The translations under genes were made by a program, and so were the position numbers. Under the pieces are notes generated by a model. It was not told where the DNA came from, ran no database searches, and worked only from the letters and a program-made list of their open reading frames with translations. 6,431 nt of DNA. It comes from Planctomycetota bacterium. Lineage in GTDB: Bacteria; Planctomycetota; DG-23; SLPQ01. Within the stretch, counting starts at the first letter, position 1. The number at the start of each line of letters is the position of its first letter. Shown here piece after piece: positions 6,016 to 6,431 of this stretch. The DNA is taken from assembly GCA_021160625.1 (NCBI GenBank), contig JAGHCE010000169.1, positions 1 through 6,431 on the forward strand, in the 5' to 3' direction.

Positions 6016-6431
6016 GACGCGCCGTTTTAGGGGTAATCATCGTGCTGCTGGGCGGCATTGCTCTCGGACAAGCCGCCGCCACGGTGCAGGAAACCGGCAA
6101 CGCAGTTGTTGCAGGGCAACTTGCCGCAGTCCCCACGATCCGCTGCATCGGCCTTCATTGGCCCATCCGGGGTGATGCCGACGCCGACGCGACGGGGTCT
6201 CTCAGGTATCGCGAGGCGGGAAAGGGGCCATGGCGGGAGGCGCTTGGGCTGTGGAGGGTGGCGCCGAAGGAAGTAAACATTAAGGAAAGCACCGTCGGCG
6301 GTTTCAAGACATACTTCATCGGCGGCCTGCCGAAGTGGAACAAGAATATGCAGAAATACCTCCTTCGGCACTACGCGGCGAATTACCTGGCCGGGTCGAT
6401 CTTCAACCTCAAGCCCGGCACGGCCTACGAG
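6012..6431 (+). CDS. Second secreted Fn3-like/beta-helix family protein, tandem paralog (3'-truncated by window edge)
   Basis: The frame is open from ATG 6012 to the window end, giving 140 visible residues. The ATG overlaps the stop of the preceding gene as ATGA (6012-6015), with GGAGGAAG at 6000-6007 as ribosome binding site inside the upstream gene, so translation is probably coupled. Residues 1-23 are a Sec signal peptide (Arg2-Arg3, hydrophobic core about 4-19, cleavage near GQAAA). Residues about 38-140 repeat the Fn3-like domain of the upstream protein: CIGLHWP (45-51), GD (54-55), YRE (66-68), LWR (80-82), VGG (95-97), AGSIFNLKPGTAY (127-139). Both proteins carry the same unusually long segment of about 45 residues between LWR and AGSIFNL, which supports duplication of one ancestor. 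The beta-helix itself would lie beyond the window and is inferred from the paralog. Confidence 0.9.
   Translation, partial: MRRAVLGVIIVLLGGIALGQAAATVQETGNAVVAGQLAAVPTIRCIGLHWPIRGDADADATGSLRYREAGKGPWREALGLWRVAPKEVNIKESTVGGFKTYFIGGLPKWNKNMQKYLLRHYAANYLAGSIFNLKPGTAYE

Noticed and set aside
1..6431. CRISPR array, tRNA, insertion sequence or defence island
   Set aside because: I saw no regularly spaced direct repeats, tRNA-like cloverleaf, transposase motifs or terminal inverted repeats. The lone RecQ looks like ordinary housekeeping RecQ with intact RQC and HRDC domains rather than a defence-associated helicase.

Overview
The window looks like chromosomal DNA of a GC-rich (about 60% or more by eye) free-living bacterium, most likely from the PVC group and probably a planctomycete. 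That placement is an inference. It rests on a sulfamidase-type sulfatase sitting beside tandem secreted right-handed beta-helix proteins that have a CIGL-WP / GD-x-N / YR fibronectin-like front domain and a 'PAID-G ... D-GA-E' tail, a combination I associate with planctomycetes and their relatives. No rRNA or marker gene is present to prove it.

Layout from left to right. (1) Positions 1-1160, plus strand: the C-terminal two thirds of RecQ helicase, cut by the window edge. (2) Positions 1161-1451: a non-coding gap of about 290 bp, unusually rich in perfect hairpins. (3) Positions 1452-2510, plus strand: a GAF-GGDEF protein whose GGDEF signature has been lost, so it is probably a sensor or c-di-GMP-related scaffold rather than a cyclase. 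(4) Positions 2511-2618: a convergent intergenic gap with three small hairpins. (5) Positions 2619-3905, minus strand: a sulfamidase-like (SGSH-type) sulfatase with no signal peptide and two altered active-site positions. (6) Positions 3906-4113: a divergent promoter region with a good sigma-70-like promoter facing the sulfatase and an almost ideal -24/-12 (sigma-54-type) sequence facing right. (7) Positions 4114-6015, plus strand: an exported parallel beta-helix protein, followed through an ATGA overlap by (8) 6012-6431, the start of a second exported protein of the same family, cut by the window edge.

How the genes fit together. RecQ is housekeeping DNA repair, and the GAF-GGDEF protein is a probable regulator with no clear link to either side. 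The sulfatase and the two beta-helix proteins look like part of a locus for handling a sulfated polysaccharide: exported beta-helix proteins would bind or cleave the polymer outside the cytoplasm, and the leaderless sulfatase would desulfate imported fragments inside. This is inferred from gene neighbourhood; no substrate can be read from the sequence. I did not find a clearly new defence or mobile system. The most unusual items are the -24/-12 promoter match, the tandem translationally coupled beta-helix paralogs, the hairpin-rich leader before the degenerate GGDEF gene, and the non-canonical sulfatase active site.
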